DNA from: Verrucomicrobiota bacterium
GTDB taxonomy: Bacteria; Verrucomicrobiota; Verrucomicrobiia; Verrucomicrobiales; Verrucomicrobiaceae
Reading direction: 5' to 3'
Assembly: GCA_025360015.1 (NCBI GenBank)
Contig: JANYCZ010000057.1
Location: 1 to 64,000 of the forward strand
DNA: 64,000 nucleotides
Below are positions 1 through 9,900 of this stretch, piece by piece. Position 1 is the stretch's first letter. The number at the start of each line of letters is the position of its first letter. The position numbers were made by a program, and so were the translations under genes. The notes beneath the pieces were generated by a model, which was not told the origin of the DNA, made no database searches, and worked only from the letters and a program-made list of their open reading frames with translations.

Positions 1-182
1 GAACAGCGAAGCGGCACCGCTGCAAAAGGCGGCAAAGCGCTCTGCGACGGCAAAAAGAGATCCAGACGCGGGGTCATTTTTAGAAGGCTGGGGTGTCTTC
101 GCACTGCATCCATCGCAAAGCTCCAACAAGAACCGTCCTACTCTCTGCTTAACCTCGTTGGCCAACCCCGGCCAGCTCAATC
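1..182. other. Left edge, no gene assigned
   Basis: The first 182 bases lie downstream of the minus-strand macro-domain gene. Short open frames run in from the left edge on the plus strand, but none shows a recognisable motif. This could be the tail of a gene outside the window or plain intergenic DNA. Confidence 0.3.
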
Positions 183-695
183 TCAGAACTTACCAAAGTA
201 GAAATAAGCGCGAGCCATCTGTTCAGCCGCTTCGATAGGCGCGACTCCTCCGACTCCGGTGGTCAGGCCGGGGCAGAAGACATGCGAGAATGAAGCACTT
301 GCAGCATGGGCCGCTCGCATTACTGCGCGCATGGCGCGATAGGCATTGGATGGTTCAACTTGTTCCGGGAGTGTGACGGTGGGAGCGACGAGTAAAAACG
401 GAATTCTGCTGTGACCTGTGTGGATGATAAGACTTGCTCCAACCGGCAGGCTCCCTTCAGGCCGACGATGAATGGCCTCCTGGACGCGGATCTGGATGGA
501 CGGGCCGAAAAAGGAATAGAGTTCCCGATCAAATCCGCCATCCATGAATCCGAAGCTGTTTGCGGGCGAAACGATGCATTGTTCTGCAATGCTGAGAATG
601 TCTCCATGGCACACCTCAACACCGGTTAAATCAGAAAAAGCATCCTCCAATGCTAAGGCAACTTTCAGATCGGAGTCTATGAGGTGCAGTTTCAA
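183..695 (-). CDS. Macro-domain (ADP-ribose-binding-like) protein
   Basis: A 170-residue single-domain protein. Residues 26-34 (VEVCHGDIL) and 41-56, which include SPANSFGFMDGG, match the strand and glycine-rich binding loop of macro domains. Residues 140-151 (FCPGLTTGVGGV) match the second ligand loop. Macro domains bind ADP-ribose or related nucleotides, and some remove ADP-ribose from proteins or nucleic acids. The standard asparagine of hydrolases is present in the SPANS loop, but activity cannot be read from this alone. It stands alone, about 40 bp downstream of the VOC gene on the same strand. The family call is fairly sure; the substrate is unknown. Confidence 0.8.
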   Translation of the reverse strand: MKLHLIDSDLKVALALEDAFSDLTGVEVCHGDILSIAEQCIVSPANSFGFMDGGFDRELYSFFGPSIQIRVQEAIHRRPEGSLPVGASLIIHTGHSRIPFLLVAPTVTLPEQVEPSNAYRAMRAVMRAAHAASASFSHVFCPGLTTGVGGVAPIEAAEQMARAYFYFGKF

Positions 696-737
696 AGGGC
701 GTGAGTGATGATGATTCGCGTTGGCTGTGAAGATAGT

Positions 738-1106
738 TCATGCCTGCACAAGCTCGATGCGATGCCCGTCAGGATCTGCCACGACCGCACGACGGCCCCA
801 CGGAGAATCTTGCGGCGGCGAGATGAGGGCGGCTGACGAGTCGCTGAGGGCGGCAATCACGGTCTCCAGAGAAGGAACGCTGAAGCCGATGCGAGTGCCA
901 AGAGTCGATGCGCCACCGGTGGCCTGTGGATACAGCTCGAAGACACAGCCGCCAAGCTCAGCAGACAAGTGCTCCGGCCCGCTGCCATGCCGATGCCGGG
1001 TGAACTGCAATCCCAGGCATTCATAGAAACTCTGGGCACGCTCCAGGTCAGTGGAGCGCAGGACAACGAGGTTGAGTGAGATTGGATTGTCAGTGGGTGA
1101 GGTCAT
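738..1106 (-). CDS. VOC-family (glyoxalase/bleomycin-resistance-like) protein
   Basis: A 122-residue protein with the paired beta-alpha-beta-beta-beta VOC fold. The N-terminal strand is followed by RAQSFYECLGL, the typical first helix, and the C-terminal strand WGRRAVVADPDGHRIELVQ is the hallmark second-module end. VOC proteins are metal-dependent isomerases, dioxygenases or antibiotic-binding proteins; which one applies here cannot be told. The ATG at 1106 gives a protein that begins just before the first VOC strand. Upstream in-frame starts would add a non-homologous basic tail. The start overlaps the end of the next gene upstream by 17 bp, so the two are probably co-transcribed. Confidence 0.78.
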   Translation of the reverse strand: MTSPTDNPISLNLVVLRSTDLERAQSFYECLGLQFTRHRHGSGPEHLSAELGGCVFELYPQATGGASTLGTRIGFSVPSLETVIAALSDSSAALISPPQDSPWGRRAVVADPDGHRIELVQA

Positions 1107-1404
1107 GTCCGGATGCGGAGGGGGCATTATGCGCCTTGATCCATTTCGGTACGGCCCGCAGTCGCACCTGCGCAAAGACGAATCCTCCGACTGCGCCACC
1201 CACAGCGGAGCCAGAGATGCCGCTGGAAAAGGCATGGCCGATGAATGCTCCCGTCCAGCCGCAAAGAGCAAGGAGCATCAAAGCGAACGGCAATGATCGA
1301 CGCAGGGCTTTGGATTCAATGGCCTCTTGTGCTAGGCGCTTCAATTCATCGCGGGAAAGTGCTGCGAGTTCGGGTTCGGATCGAAAACTCCAAATGATTT
1401 TCAT
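1090..1404 (-). CDS. Small two-helix membrane protein, unknown function
   Basis: About 104 residues from the ATG at 1404; a GTG at 1431 would add nine residues. An N-terminal amphipathic stretch rich in Glu, Leu and Arg is followed by two hydrophobic segments (roughly LPFALMLLALCGWTGAFIG and a Gly/Ala-rich SAVGGAVGGFVFA), then a basic tail. No family is recognised. Its 3' end overlaps the VOC gene start. It begins 43 bp after the dsbD stop on the same strand, so it may lie in the dsbD transcript. Confidence 0.5.
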   Translation of the reverse strand: MKIIWSFRSEPELAALSRDELKRLAQEAIESKALRRSLPFALMLLALCGWTGAFIGHAFSSGISGSAVGGAVGGFVFAQVRLRAVPKWIKAHNAPSASGHDLTH

Positions 1405-1447
1405 GAGGGTGGCCGAAGTTGGTGTCAGCACTTTTACATCCGCTTCC

Positions 1448-3343
1448 TCACTTCTCCAGTTTCTTCAGCGCCGCCGTCACATTCCCCACCGTCAGCAATT
1501 CATCGAGGATGAACGGCTCCTCCACACCGGGGATGTACAGCACATTCACCGGCACCGCGCGTTTGCCGAGGGCTTCCAGGGCGAGGCGGATGCTTTCGTT
1601 TTCATCGGACCAGTCGGCCTTGAGTGTGGCGACGTGGTGCTGCTTGAAGAGCGCGCGCAGGCCGGTGTCGGTATAGACGCGTTTGTTCACCTGGCAGGTC
1701 CAGCACCAGGAGGCGGTGAAGTCGATGTACACGGGCTGCTTGGCGGCACGCAACGCGGCTACTTTTTCGGGCGACCAAGTTTCCCAGTGCAGCGCATCGG
1801 GGTCCTTGAGATTTACGGTTTCTTCCCCGTGGGAGCGTTTGGCGGAGGCATTCGGAAATCCGATCCACAAGCCGCCGCCGACGGCGAGGAGCGTGAGCAG
1901 TCGCGCGATGTTCTGCGTGCGTGCAGGCTTGTGCGGCAGGGCCCAGCGGCCGTAGATCCAGCAGCCCAGCGCGATGAGCACGAGACTCAGGATCGCGAAC
2001 ATCAGCGGGAAGCCTTCGATCTGGGTGGTCAGCACGTAGAGCATGAAGCCCACGGTGCCAAAGAGCAGGAAGGACATGCCCTGCTTAAAGCTCTCCATCC
2101 ACGCGCCGGGCCGAGGCAGCGCGGAGATGAGGCCAGGGAAAAGCGAGAGCAGCAGAAACGGACTCGCCAGACCGAGGCCGATGAGCGTGAAAATTAACAT
2201 CGACTGCGATGCAGGCAGCGCCAGCGTGGCCCCCAGCGCGGTGCCGAGAAACGGGGCGGAGCAGGGCGTGGCCACCACCGTGGCCAGCAGGCCGGAGAAG
2301 AAAGAGCCGCCGAGGCCGCTCTTCGCCTGCAAGCCGGAGCCGACGCCGATGGCCGAGGTGCCGATCTCAAACAGGCCCGCCATGTTCAGCGCGAAGATGA
2401 GGAAGAATGCGGCCAGGAAGAAATTGAAAGCCGGTGATTGAAGCTGCGAGCCCCAGCCCTTGTTCAGTGCGATGGCGACGCCGCCCAGCACCCAGAAGGA
2501 GAGCAGCACACCCACGGTGTACATCAGCCCATGCAGCACCACCTTGCGGCGGTCTGAGCCTGCCTGCTGCACCACACTCGTCACCTTGATGCCCAGCACC
2601 GGAAACACGCAGGGCATAATGTTGAGGATCAGTCCGCCGACGAAGGCGTAGAGGAGGAGTTGCGCGAAGGACAGGGGAGATTTCGGTGCGCTGACTGTCG
2701 ATGTTGCAGCCGGTGCTGCGGCTGGCTTCGCCTGGCTCGTAACTGTTACGGGCGGGGCTTCAGCGCTTTTTTTTTCAGCGGCAGGCGCACTGCTCAGCGC
2801 TGCGGCATTCGCTTCATTGACCACCGGCGCATCGGCCACGCCGAGCGTGAGTGCGACTTCTTTGACAAAGGGCAGGCAGCTTTTCGGATCGCAGACCAGC
2901 GCATTCACTTTCACTTTCACTTTCAGTTCCGCATTGCCACCCGCGGCGGCGCTGGCCGGCGGGGTGATCTTCACCGGCAGGTACACTGTACCGTCATAGC
3001 CCTCACTGATAGCCCCATCCGTGGAGGGGACTTGGTGCGTGGCAGGCCAGGGCAGTTCCTCGACCTGCCAGCCCTCGGGCAGAGTCCAGGTAAGCTTCGT
3101 GGGTTTGCCGACGACGCCCGGTGGCAGCACCTTGCCATAGCTGTGCGCATCCTTCGTGTGCACCAGTTTGACCGCAGCCTGAAACGGCTGCCCTGGCGCC
3201 GCGACAGACACCGCAGCCACCACCTCCGCCGTGACCCGTTCCTGCTTCGGTGCGGCGGCATCGCCCAGGCCGAAGGTTTGCGCAGGAGCGGCGGTGGCGG
3301 CGAGCAGCAGTGCGGCGAGAAACAGGAAACAGCTTCGATTCAT
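1448..3343 (-). CDS. dsbD: Thiol:disulfide interchange protein DsbD
   Basis: A 631-residue inner-membrane protein that carries electrons from cytoplasmic thioredoxin to the cell envelope. Residues 1-21 are a signal peptide. Residues 40-165 form the periplasmic N-terminal domain with the cysteine pair C151/C156 (CDPKSCLPF). Residues 225-495 hold the multi-helix transport core with conserved cysteines in NIMPCVFPV (C246) and VATPCSAPF (C362). Residues 520-631 are a thioredoxin-like domain with the CWTC centre at 548-551. All three redox pairs are therefore present. A low-complexity Ala/Pro/Ser linker (about 175-220) joins the first two domains. No cytochrome c maturation genes are adjacent, so supply of reductant to a general periplasmic pathway is more likely. 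Architecture is complete and typical. Confidence 0.92.
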   Translation of the reverse strand: MNRSCFLFLAALLLAATAAPAQTFGLGDAAAPKQERVTAEVVAAVSVAAPGQPFQAAVKLVHTKDAHSYGKVLPPGVVGKPTKLTWTLPEGWQVEELPWPATHQVPSTDGAISEGYDGTVYLPVKITPPASAAAGGNAELKVKVKVNALVCDPKSCLPFVKEVALTLGVADAPVVNEANAAALSSAPAAEKKSAEAPPVTVTSQAKPAAAPAATSTVSAPKSPLSFAQLLLYAFVGGLILNIMPCVFPVLGIKVTSVVQQAGSDRRKVVLHGLMYTVGVLLSFWVLGGVAIALNKGWGSQLQSPAFNFFLAAFFLIFALNMAGLFEIGTSAIGVGSGLQAKSGLGGSFFSGLLATVVATPCSAPFLGTALGATLALPASQSMLIFTLIGLGLASPFLLLSLFPGLISALPRPGAWMESFKQGMSFLLFGTVGFMLYVLTTQIEGFPLMFAILSLVLIALGCWIYGRWALPHKPARTQNIARLLTLLAVGGGLWIGFPNASAKRSHGEETVNLKDPDALHWETWSPEKVAALRAAKQPVYIDFTASWCWTCQVNKRVYTDTGLRALFKQHHVATLKADWSDENESIRLALEALGKRAVPVNVLYIPGVEEPFILDELLTVGNVTAALKKLEK

Positions 3344-3380
3344 GGTCGGGGAAGGAGATAGAGGGATTGGCAGGTAGGAG

Positions 3381-3416
3381 AACGCGCCGTGCGGGTTATT
3401 CCCATCACGGCGCGTT
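3381..3416 (-). terminator. Perfect 11-bp-stem hairpin after the CDGSH gene
   Basis: AACGCGCCGTG at 3381-3391 pairs perfectly with CACGGCGCGTT at 3406-3416 across a 14-base loop. It sits between the CDGSH gene and dsbD, both minus strand. The downstream U-run is weak (GTTCTCC), so it may only partly stop transcription or may stabilise the 3' end. Confidence 0.55.
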
Positions 3417-3449
3417 TTGCAAAAAGGGAGTGCTGAGAGGCTCTACGCC

Positions 3450-3692
3450 TCAGAGCGCCTTGTGGCTGCCATCGCAGAAAGGCGGGTTCTTGCTGTGCTT
3501 GCAGTTGCACAGCCAGACCTTCTTGGCCTCGGGTAGATTGAACTTCTTCGGGCCCATTCCGCTGCCTTTGTGGCTGCCGTCACACATTGGCTGGTGCCCG
3601 CTCAAACCGCAGGCGCACCACCAGTGATCACCGGCAGGCAGTTCAACGGCGACGGGTTGTTTCTCGTGGATTTTGGGGAGTGGTGTTTCCAT
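3450..3692 (-). CDS. Tandem CDGSH iron-sulfur domain protein
   Basis: An 80-residue soluble protein made of two CDGSH zinc-finger-like [2Fe-2S] modules. The first uses C26, C28, C37 and H41 (ending CDGSH). The second uses C62, C64, C73 and H77 (again ending CDGSH). The three-Cys, one-His ligand set binds a redox-active, pH-labile 2Fe-2S cluster in mitoNEET relatives. Single-chain double CDGSH proteins are known in bacteria. It lies about 100 bp upstream of dsbD on the same strand, separated by a hairpin. A role in electron transfer or cluster storage fits, but no partner is identified. Confidence 0.88.
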   Translation of the reverse strand: METPLPKIHEKQPVAVELPAGDHWWCACGLSGHQPMCDGSHKGSGMGPKKFNLPEAKKVWLCNCKHSKNPPFCDGSHKAL

Positions 3693-3721
3693 GGAGGAGC
3701 TTGGCAGGGGAGGGGTGGGAC

Positions 3722-3783
3722 GTCAAGGCGCTGCGCGGTCAAGGCGCTGCGCGGTCAAGGTGGTGCTTTTGTCTTCCTGACCA
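3722..3783. repeat. GTCAAG cluster 1, 16-bp tandem repeat
   Basis: GTCAAGGCGCTGCGCG is repeated exactly at 3722 and 3738, with a third GTCAAG at 3754 and an inverted CTGACC near 3777. It lies about 30 bp upstream of the minus-strand CDGSH start. Similar GTCAAG clusters occur at 32775 and 34269, also just upstream of minus-strand starts. Confidence 0.7.
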
Positions 3784-3917
3784 CCTCTTTACGACGATTG
3801 ATCGCATCTTGACAAATCTCTGCCAGCCTCCCCTCCATCTCCCATTAAAAAAATTGAAACCCAGGCCAGATAGTGTGAAGGATTATCTTTGATTAGTAGT
3901 TTTGATATTTCCCAACC

Positions 3918-6900
3918 ATGAACGCCGTCCGCGCCTGCTGCTTCACTCTGGCCTGCCTGCTTTACGCCCTGGCCCTTCCCGCCGGAGCCGCCGTGGTCAA
4001 TGCCACCTGGAACTCCGCCACCGACGTCCCCTTCACCGCCAGCAGCTACACTGCCACGGGGAACACGGTCAATTTCACTCTCAATTACGCTCCAGCCACC
4101 GGCACGAACCTCATGGTGGTGAACAACACGGGGCTGCCTTTCATCAGCGGCACGTTTGACAATCTGGCACAGGGGCAGGCGGTGTCGTTCAGCTACAATG
4201 GAGTGGCCTACACCTTTGTGGCTAGCTACTACGACGGCATGGGTAATGATCTGGTGCTCGTATGGGCGGGCCGTAGGCCGGTTGCCTGGGGAAATAACGG
4301 AGAGGGGCAGTTGGGAAATAATTCCTATCTCGATAGCCCTGCACCCGCGGCTGTAACGACGGCCGGAACCCCGTTGGCAAATGGCACGATCCTGACCCTC
4401 GCCTCAGGCGGCTCTCACAGTCTCGCTTTGTGCAGCGATGGCAGCATTGCCTGCTGGGGGTATAATGCTTTCTGGCAGTTGGGCAATAGCGTAGCGGGCG
4501 ACTATGTCACCATTCCTATAGCCGTGACGACAATGGGAACTCCCCTAGCTGGAAAGGTTGTAGCTGCCGTCTCCGCCGGTCACTTGCATAGCTTGGCGCT
4601 ATGCACTGACGGCACCGTGGCCAGTTGGGGCTTCAATTCAAACGGCCAGCTCGGCAATAGCAGCACGACATCAAACAAGCTGCCAGTGGCGGTGACAGCA
4701 GCAGGAACTTCGCTGTCCGGAAAACAGGTGGTCGCCATTTCCGCAGGGAACTACCACAGCCTGGCACTATGTTCTGATGGAACCGTTTCCGTCTGGGGGA
4801 TTGGCAGTGCCGGCCAGTTGGGCAACAGCAGCAAGTCCGACAGCAGTGTGCCCGTGGCGGTAACGACAGAAGGCACGCCTCTACAGGGTAAATCTGTGGT
4901 GGCCATTGCAGCCGGCTTCTTTCACACACTCGCCCTCTGCTCGGATGGCACCCTGGTGGCGTGGGGGGGGAACGGAAATGGCCAGTTAGGCAACAACTCC
5001 ACTACGGACAGCAGTGTGCCAGTAGCGGTTGTCACGGCGGGTACGGTACTCGAAGGCAAAACGGTTGTAGCCGTGGCGGCGGGAGAATTTCACAATATGG
5101 CGCTTTGTTCTGACGGCACCATCGCCAGCTGGGGATACAATGGTGATGGAGAACTGGGAAATAACAGTACAGCGCAGTGCAACGTGCCGGTGCCGGTGAC
5201 CACGGCCGGTACAGCACTGGCGGGTAAAACCGTCATCAGAATTGCCGCTGGTCATACACATAGTATGGCAATCTGCTCGGATGGCAGCATTGCTACATGG
5301 GGCAACAATGGGCACGGCCAGTTGGGCAACAACAGCACCACGCAGAGTAGCACGCCAGTAGCCGTTGGCTCCGGCACTCTCGGAGCGGGGGAAAGAATGA
5401 TTCTGGCTGCCGGCGGCGGTGATCACAACCTTGCTCTTGCCGCCATGACCGTGCCTGCTGCCACGACGTTGTCAGCCACATCTGTCACCAGCACTTCGGC
5501 AGTCTTAAATGGAACGGTGAATGCAAATGGCAGCAGCGCCGTAGCGTCCTTTGACTATGGCCTGGACACCACCTATGGAACAAATGTGACGGGCTCTCCG
5601 GTCACAGTATCTGGCAGTGCCGACACTGCTGTCAGCATGTCCTTGACAGGTCTGATGCCAGCCACCACCTACCACTTTCGGGCCCATGCCATCAATTCAG
5701 GAGAACTGGCTGACGGAGGAGATCAAACCTTCACCACCTCCAGTACGTATCTCTCCAGTCTTGGCCCCGCTGCTCTCTCGCCTGCCTTCACTCCCCAGGT
5801 GACCAGTTACACGCTTGCCGTGGGTTCTGAGGTGTCCAGCATCAGCTTTACCCCCACGGTGCAGGACAGCAATGCGAAGGTGACTGTCAATGGCATGTCT
5901 GTTGGCTCAGGCAGCACAAGTAGCCCAATACCTTTGGGATATGGGGACAATACCATCAGCCTCATAGTCACGGCAGCAGACCATGTCTCGACCCTGGCGT
6001 ATTCGGTCGTTGTTACTCGTGCTGTTCCCTCTCCACTGCCGGCGTCTTTTGCCAGTGGCAGTGATGTGGCTGTCAACATCAACGGATTCACCGCCACGGG
6101 CAGCAGCGTGAACTTCAGCCTTAACTATGCCCCTGTGATTGGCACCACGCTGATTGTGGTGAACAATACTGGACTCGGCTTTATCCACGGCACCTTCAAC
6201 AATCTTTCCCATGGGCAAACAGTGAGCTTGCGCTACAATGGAGTAAATTATGCCTTTGTGGCCAGCTACAACGGGGGGACCGGCAATGATCTGGTGCTCA
6301 TGTGGGCGGGCCGCAGGCCGGTTGCCTGGGGTGCCAATGTTTCCGGAGCTCTGGGAAACAACTCCGGCACAGACAGTTATTTGCCCACGTCTGTGACGAC
6401 GGCCGCAGGGGCTTTGGCAAATCGAACGATCTTGGCGTTCTCATCCGGTTCTATTTACAGCCTCGCTGTATGCAACGATGGCAGTGTGGTCAGTTGGGGC
6501 AATAACAGCTGGGGCCAATTGGGCAATAACACTATCATCTTCACTGCCACGCCCACTTTTGTGACAACCTCTGGCACGCCGCTGGCCGGGAAGGTTGCGA
6601 TCGCCGTCTCTGCTGGCCATTTTCACGGCCTTGCTTTGTGCTCAGATGGCACCGTGGCTGGCTGGGGCTATAACTATGCCGGTCAGCTAGGCAACAACAG
6701 CACCAGCGACAGCAACATGGCGGTAGCTGTCACTGCTTCTGGAACCTCCCTTGCCGGTAAGTCCGTCGTTGCTATTGGCGCTGGCGGCTACCACAGCCTT
6801 GCGCTTTGTTCAGATGGTACTATTTCCTCTTGGGGGGATAACACTTACGGCCAGTTAGGCAACAACAACACAATCGGCAGCAGCGTTCCCGTGATGGTGA

Positions 6901-9900
6901 ATTCGGCCGGCACGCCGTTGCAGGGCAGGACAGTGACAGCCATTGCTGTTGGCGGCAGTCATAATCTCGCCCTATGCGCCGATGGCACCCTGGTGGCATG
7001 GGGAGCCAATAGCAGCGGTCAGCTGGGCAATAATGCAACCACCAACAGCAATGTGCCGGTGGCAGTGATCACGGCAGGAACACCGTTGCAAGGCAGGACA
7101 GTGGTCGCCATTGCAGCCGGCAGCAGTCACAATCTCGTTCTCTGCTCCGATGGCACCCTGATTACGTGGGGTTACAACTTCTATGGCCAGTTGGGCAATG
7201 GCAGCACGACGAACAACAGTCTGCCGGTGGCTGTGACGACGGTCGGCACAGTATTGGCGGGCAAAACGGTCACCGAGATCACCGCCGGTGCCTTGCAGAA
7301 TGTGGTGATGTGTTCGGACGGCACTCCCGCTGCATGGGGTTACAATTTTAATGGTCAGTTGGGCAGCAATAGCACAACAGACAGCAGCGTGCCGGTAGCT
7401 GTGAACACCAGCACGCTCGCGGCGGGAGAGCACTTCTTGCTGGCCACCTGCGGCGCGAATGCGGATCATTGCCTTGCACTGGTCGCCACCCCCTCGCCTG
7501 CCGTCACCACGCTAGCGGCCACATCCGTTGACAGCAATTCGGCGATCTTGAACGGCACAGTCAATGCGAATGGCAACACGGGCACTGTCTCCTTTGACTA
7601 TGGCCTGGATGCAAACTACGGTACGAATGTGACAGCTTCTCCAGCCACCGTCTCGGGGAGCGCAGACACCGCTGCGAGCGTTGCTTTGACAGGCCTGGCT
7701 CCCTCCACCACCTATCACTTTCGGGTCAATGCATCGAACTATGGGGAGCTGGCCAATGGAGGCGACCAAACTTTCACCACTGCGAATCTCTCTCTTTCAA
7801 GCCTCGTTCTTGGCTCTGTTTCGCTCTCGCCCGCGTTCAGCTCCGCAGCGTACAGTTACACTGCTTCCGTGGGTTCTGATGTATCCAGCCTCACTGTGAG
7901 TCCTATGACGTCGGTTGTCGGTGCGACGCTGACGGTCAATGGCATATCCGTCGCTACCGACAGCGCAAGCAGTGCCGTGCCACTTGTTTACGGAAACACC
8001 GTTATAAAAATCGTGATCACGGCGGCTGACAAAGTTTCGACTCTGACCTATTCGGTCGTCGTCACACGTGCCATTCCCAATCCTCTGCCGGCGTCTTTTG
8101 CCAGCGGCAATGATGTCGCTGTCAGCATCAATGGATTCACAGCCTCGGGAGGGATTGTGACATTTGCCCTAAATTACGCCCCTGTGACTGGCACCATGCT
8201 GACAGTGATAAACAACACCGGCTCGAATTTTATCAACGGCACTTTCAGCAATCTGGCACAAGGACAGAGTGTGGCGCTAAGCTACAACGGCATTAATTAC
8301 AATTTCACTGCCAATTACTTCGGCGGCACCGGCAATGACCTGGTGCTGCATTGGGCGGGCAGTCGCGCCTTTTCCTGGGGGACGAACAGCAGTGGTCAGC
8401 TTGGTGATGTCACCACCATTCAGAGAGGTCTTCCCGTGCCGGTGAATATCCTGCCTTATTACGATCAGTTTTTTTTTACGACTTACCCGGGCATCTTGTC
8501 CGGCAAGACACTCATCTCCATGGCTGCTGGAGGAGGTCATTCCTTGGCGCTTTGTTCTGATGGCGCCCTTGCTGCATGGGGGGACAATACGTATGGCCAA
8601 CTTGGGGGAAGCACCCCACATATGCAAAAAGGCGTCCCCGTGGCGGTGAATGCCTCCTCTCTCTCATCTCTTTACGGAAAAGGTGTGGTGGCCATTGCTG
8701 CCGGGGCTTCTCACAGCATGGCCCTCTGCTCTGACGGCACCGTTTCGGCATGGGGGTTCGGTGGCTATGGCCAGCTGGGCAACAACAGCAGTTCATCGAG
8801 TCCGGTGGCAGCAGCTGTGGTGACATCCTACACTGTGAGTGGCCGGCCAACACACACGGCGCTTTTTGGCAGGACAGTGGTCGCCATTGCTGCCGGACAA
8901 AATCACTGCCTGGCATTGTGCTCCGATGGTATTGTGGCAGCTTGGGGAGACGACAGCTATGGTCAGCTCGGCACCAATAGCACCACCAGCAGACTCATCG
9001 CAGTCGCTGTAAATACAACGAGCGGCATCTCGGCGCTCTTTGGCAAAACAGTGGTCGCCATCGCGGCGGGGGGAAATCACAGCTTCGCGCTGTGCTCGGA
9101 TGGCACTCTTGTCGCATGGGGAGCCAATGGCAACGGTCAGCTTGGGGACGGGACCACCATCCAACGTAATGCGCCTGTGGCTGTGAACGTTGCGGCTGGC
9201 ACCTCAGCGCTGTATGGCAAGACCGTGACGGCAGTGGCGGGAGGACTCAGTCAAAGTCTGGCGCTCTGCTCAGACGGCACCCTGGCCGCTTGGGGAGGCA
9301 ATGCGAGCGGTCAGGTCGGAGACGCCACGATGATCGACAAATACGCACCGGTTGCGGTGAGCACTGCCGCAGGCAGTTCGGCGCTCGCTGGGAAGACAGT
9401 CACAGGCATCACTGCCAGCGCCGGTTCCAGTTTTGCACTGTGCTCGGACGGCACGGTGGCCTCCTGGGGCGCGGACGCCAGCGGCCAGCTAGGAGACAAC
9501 GCAACCAACAATGAAAGCTCACCCGTGGCGGTGAACAGCAGCCCGCTTGCGCTCGGCGCGGTATTCAGCGGCGTCTTTGGCGGTTCATCCGCCAGCCACA
9601 CCCTGGCCTTGGTGGCGTCGCCACCGACACCCGTTGTAACAACCTTGGCGGCAACAGTCATCGCAGGGACGAGCGTGACCCTAAACGGCACCGTGAATGC
9701 CAGCAACAACAGCTCCATGGTCACTTTTGATTATGGCACCACCACGGCCTATGGCACCACCGTGTCTGCCGCACCTGCCACGGTGACTGGCGGCAGCAGC
9801 ACTGCGGTGGGCGTGGCCCTGACCGGTCTCGCGGCTGGCACGACTTATCATTTCCGCGTCAATGGCTTGAACGCGGTCGGCACCAGCAACGGTGCTGACC

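Noticed and set aside
1076-2197. 373-residue plus-strand frame over dsbD
   Set aside because: Antisense to a complete DsbD; composition is His/Arg/Gly-rich with no motif.
3722-3783. CRISPR-like repeat
   Set aside because: Only two and a half units of 16 bp without spacers.
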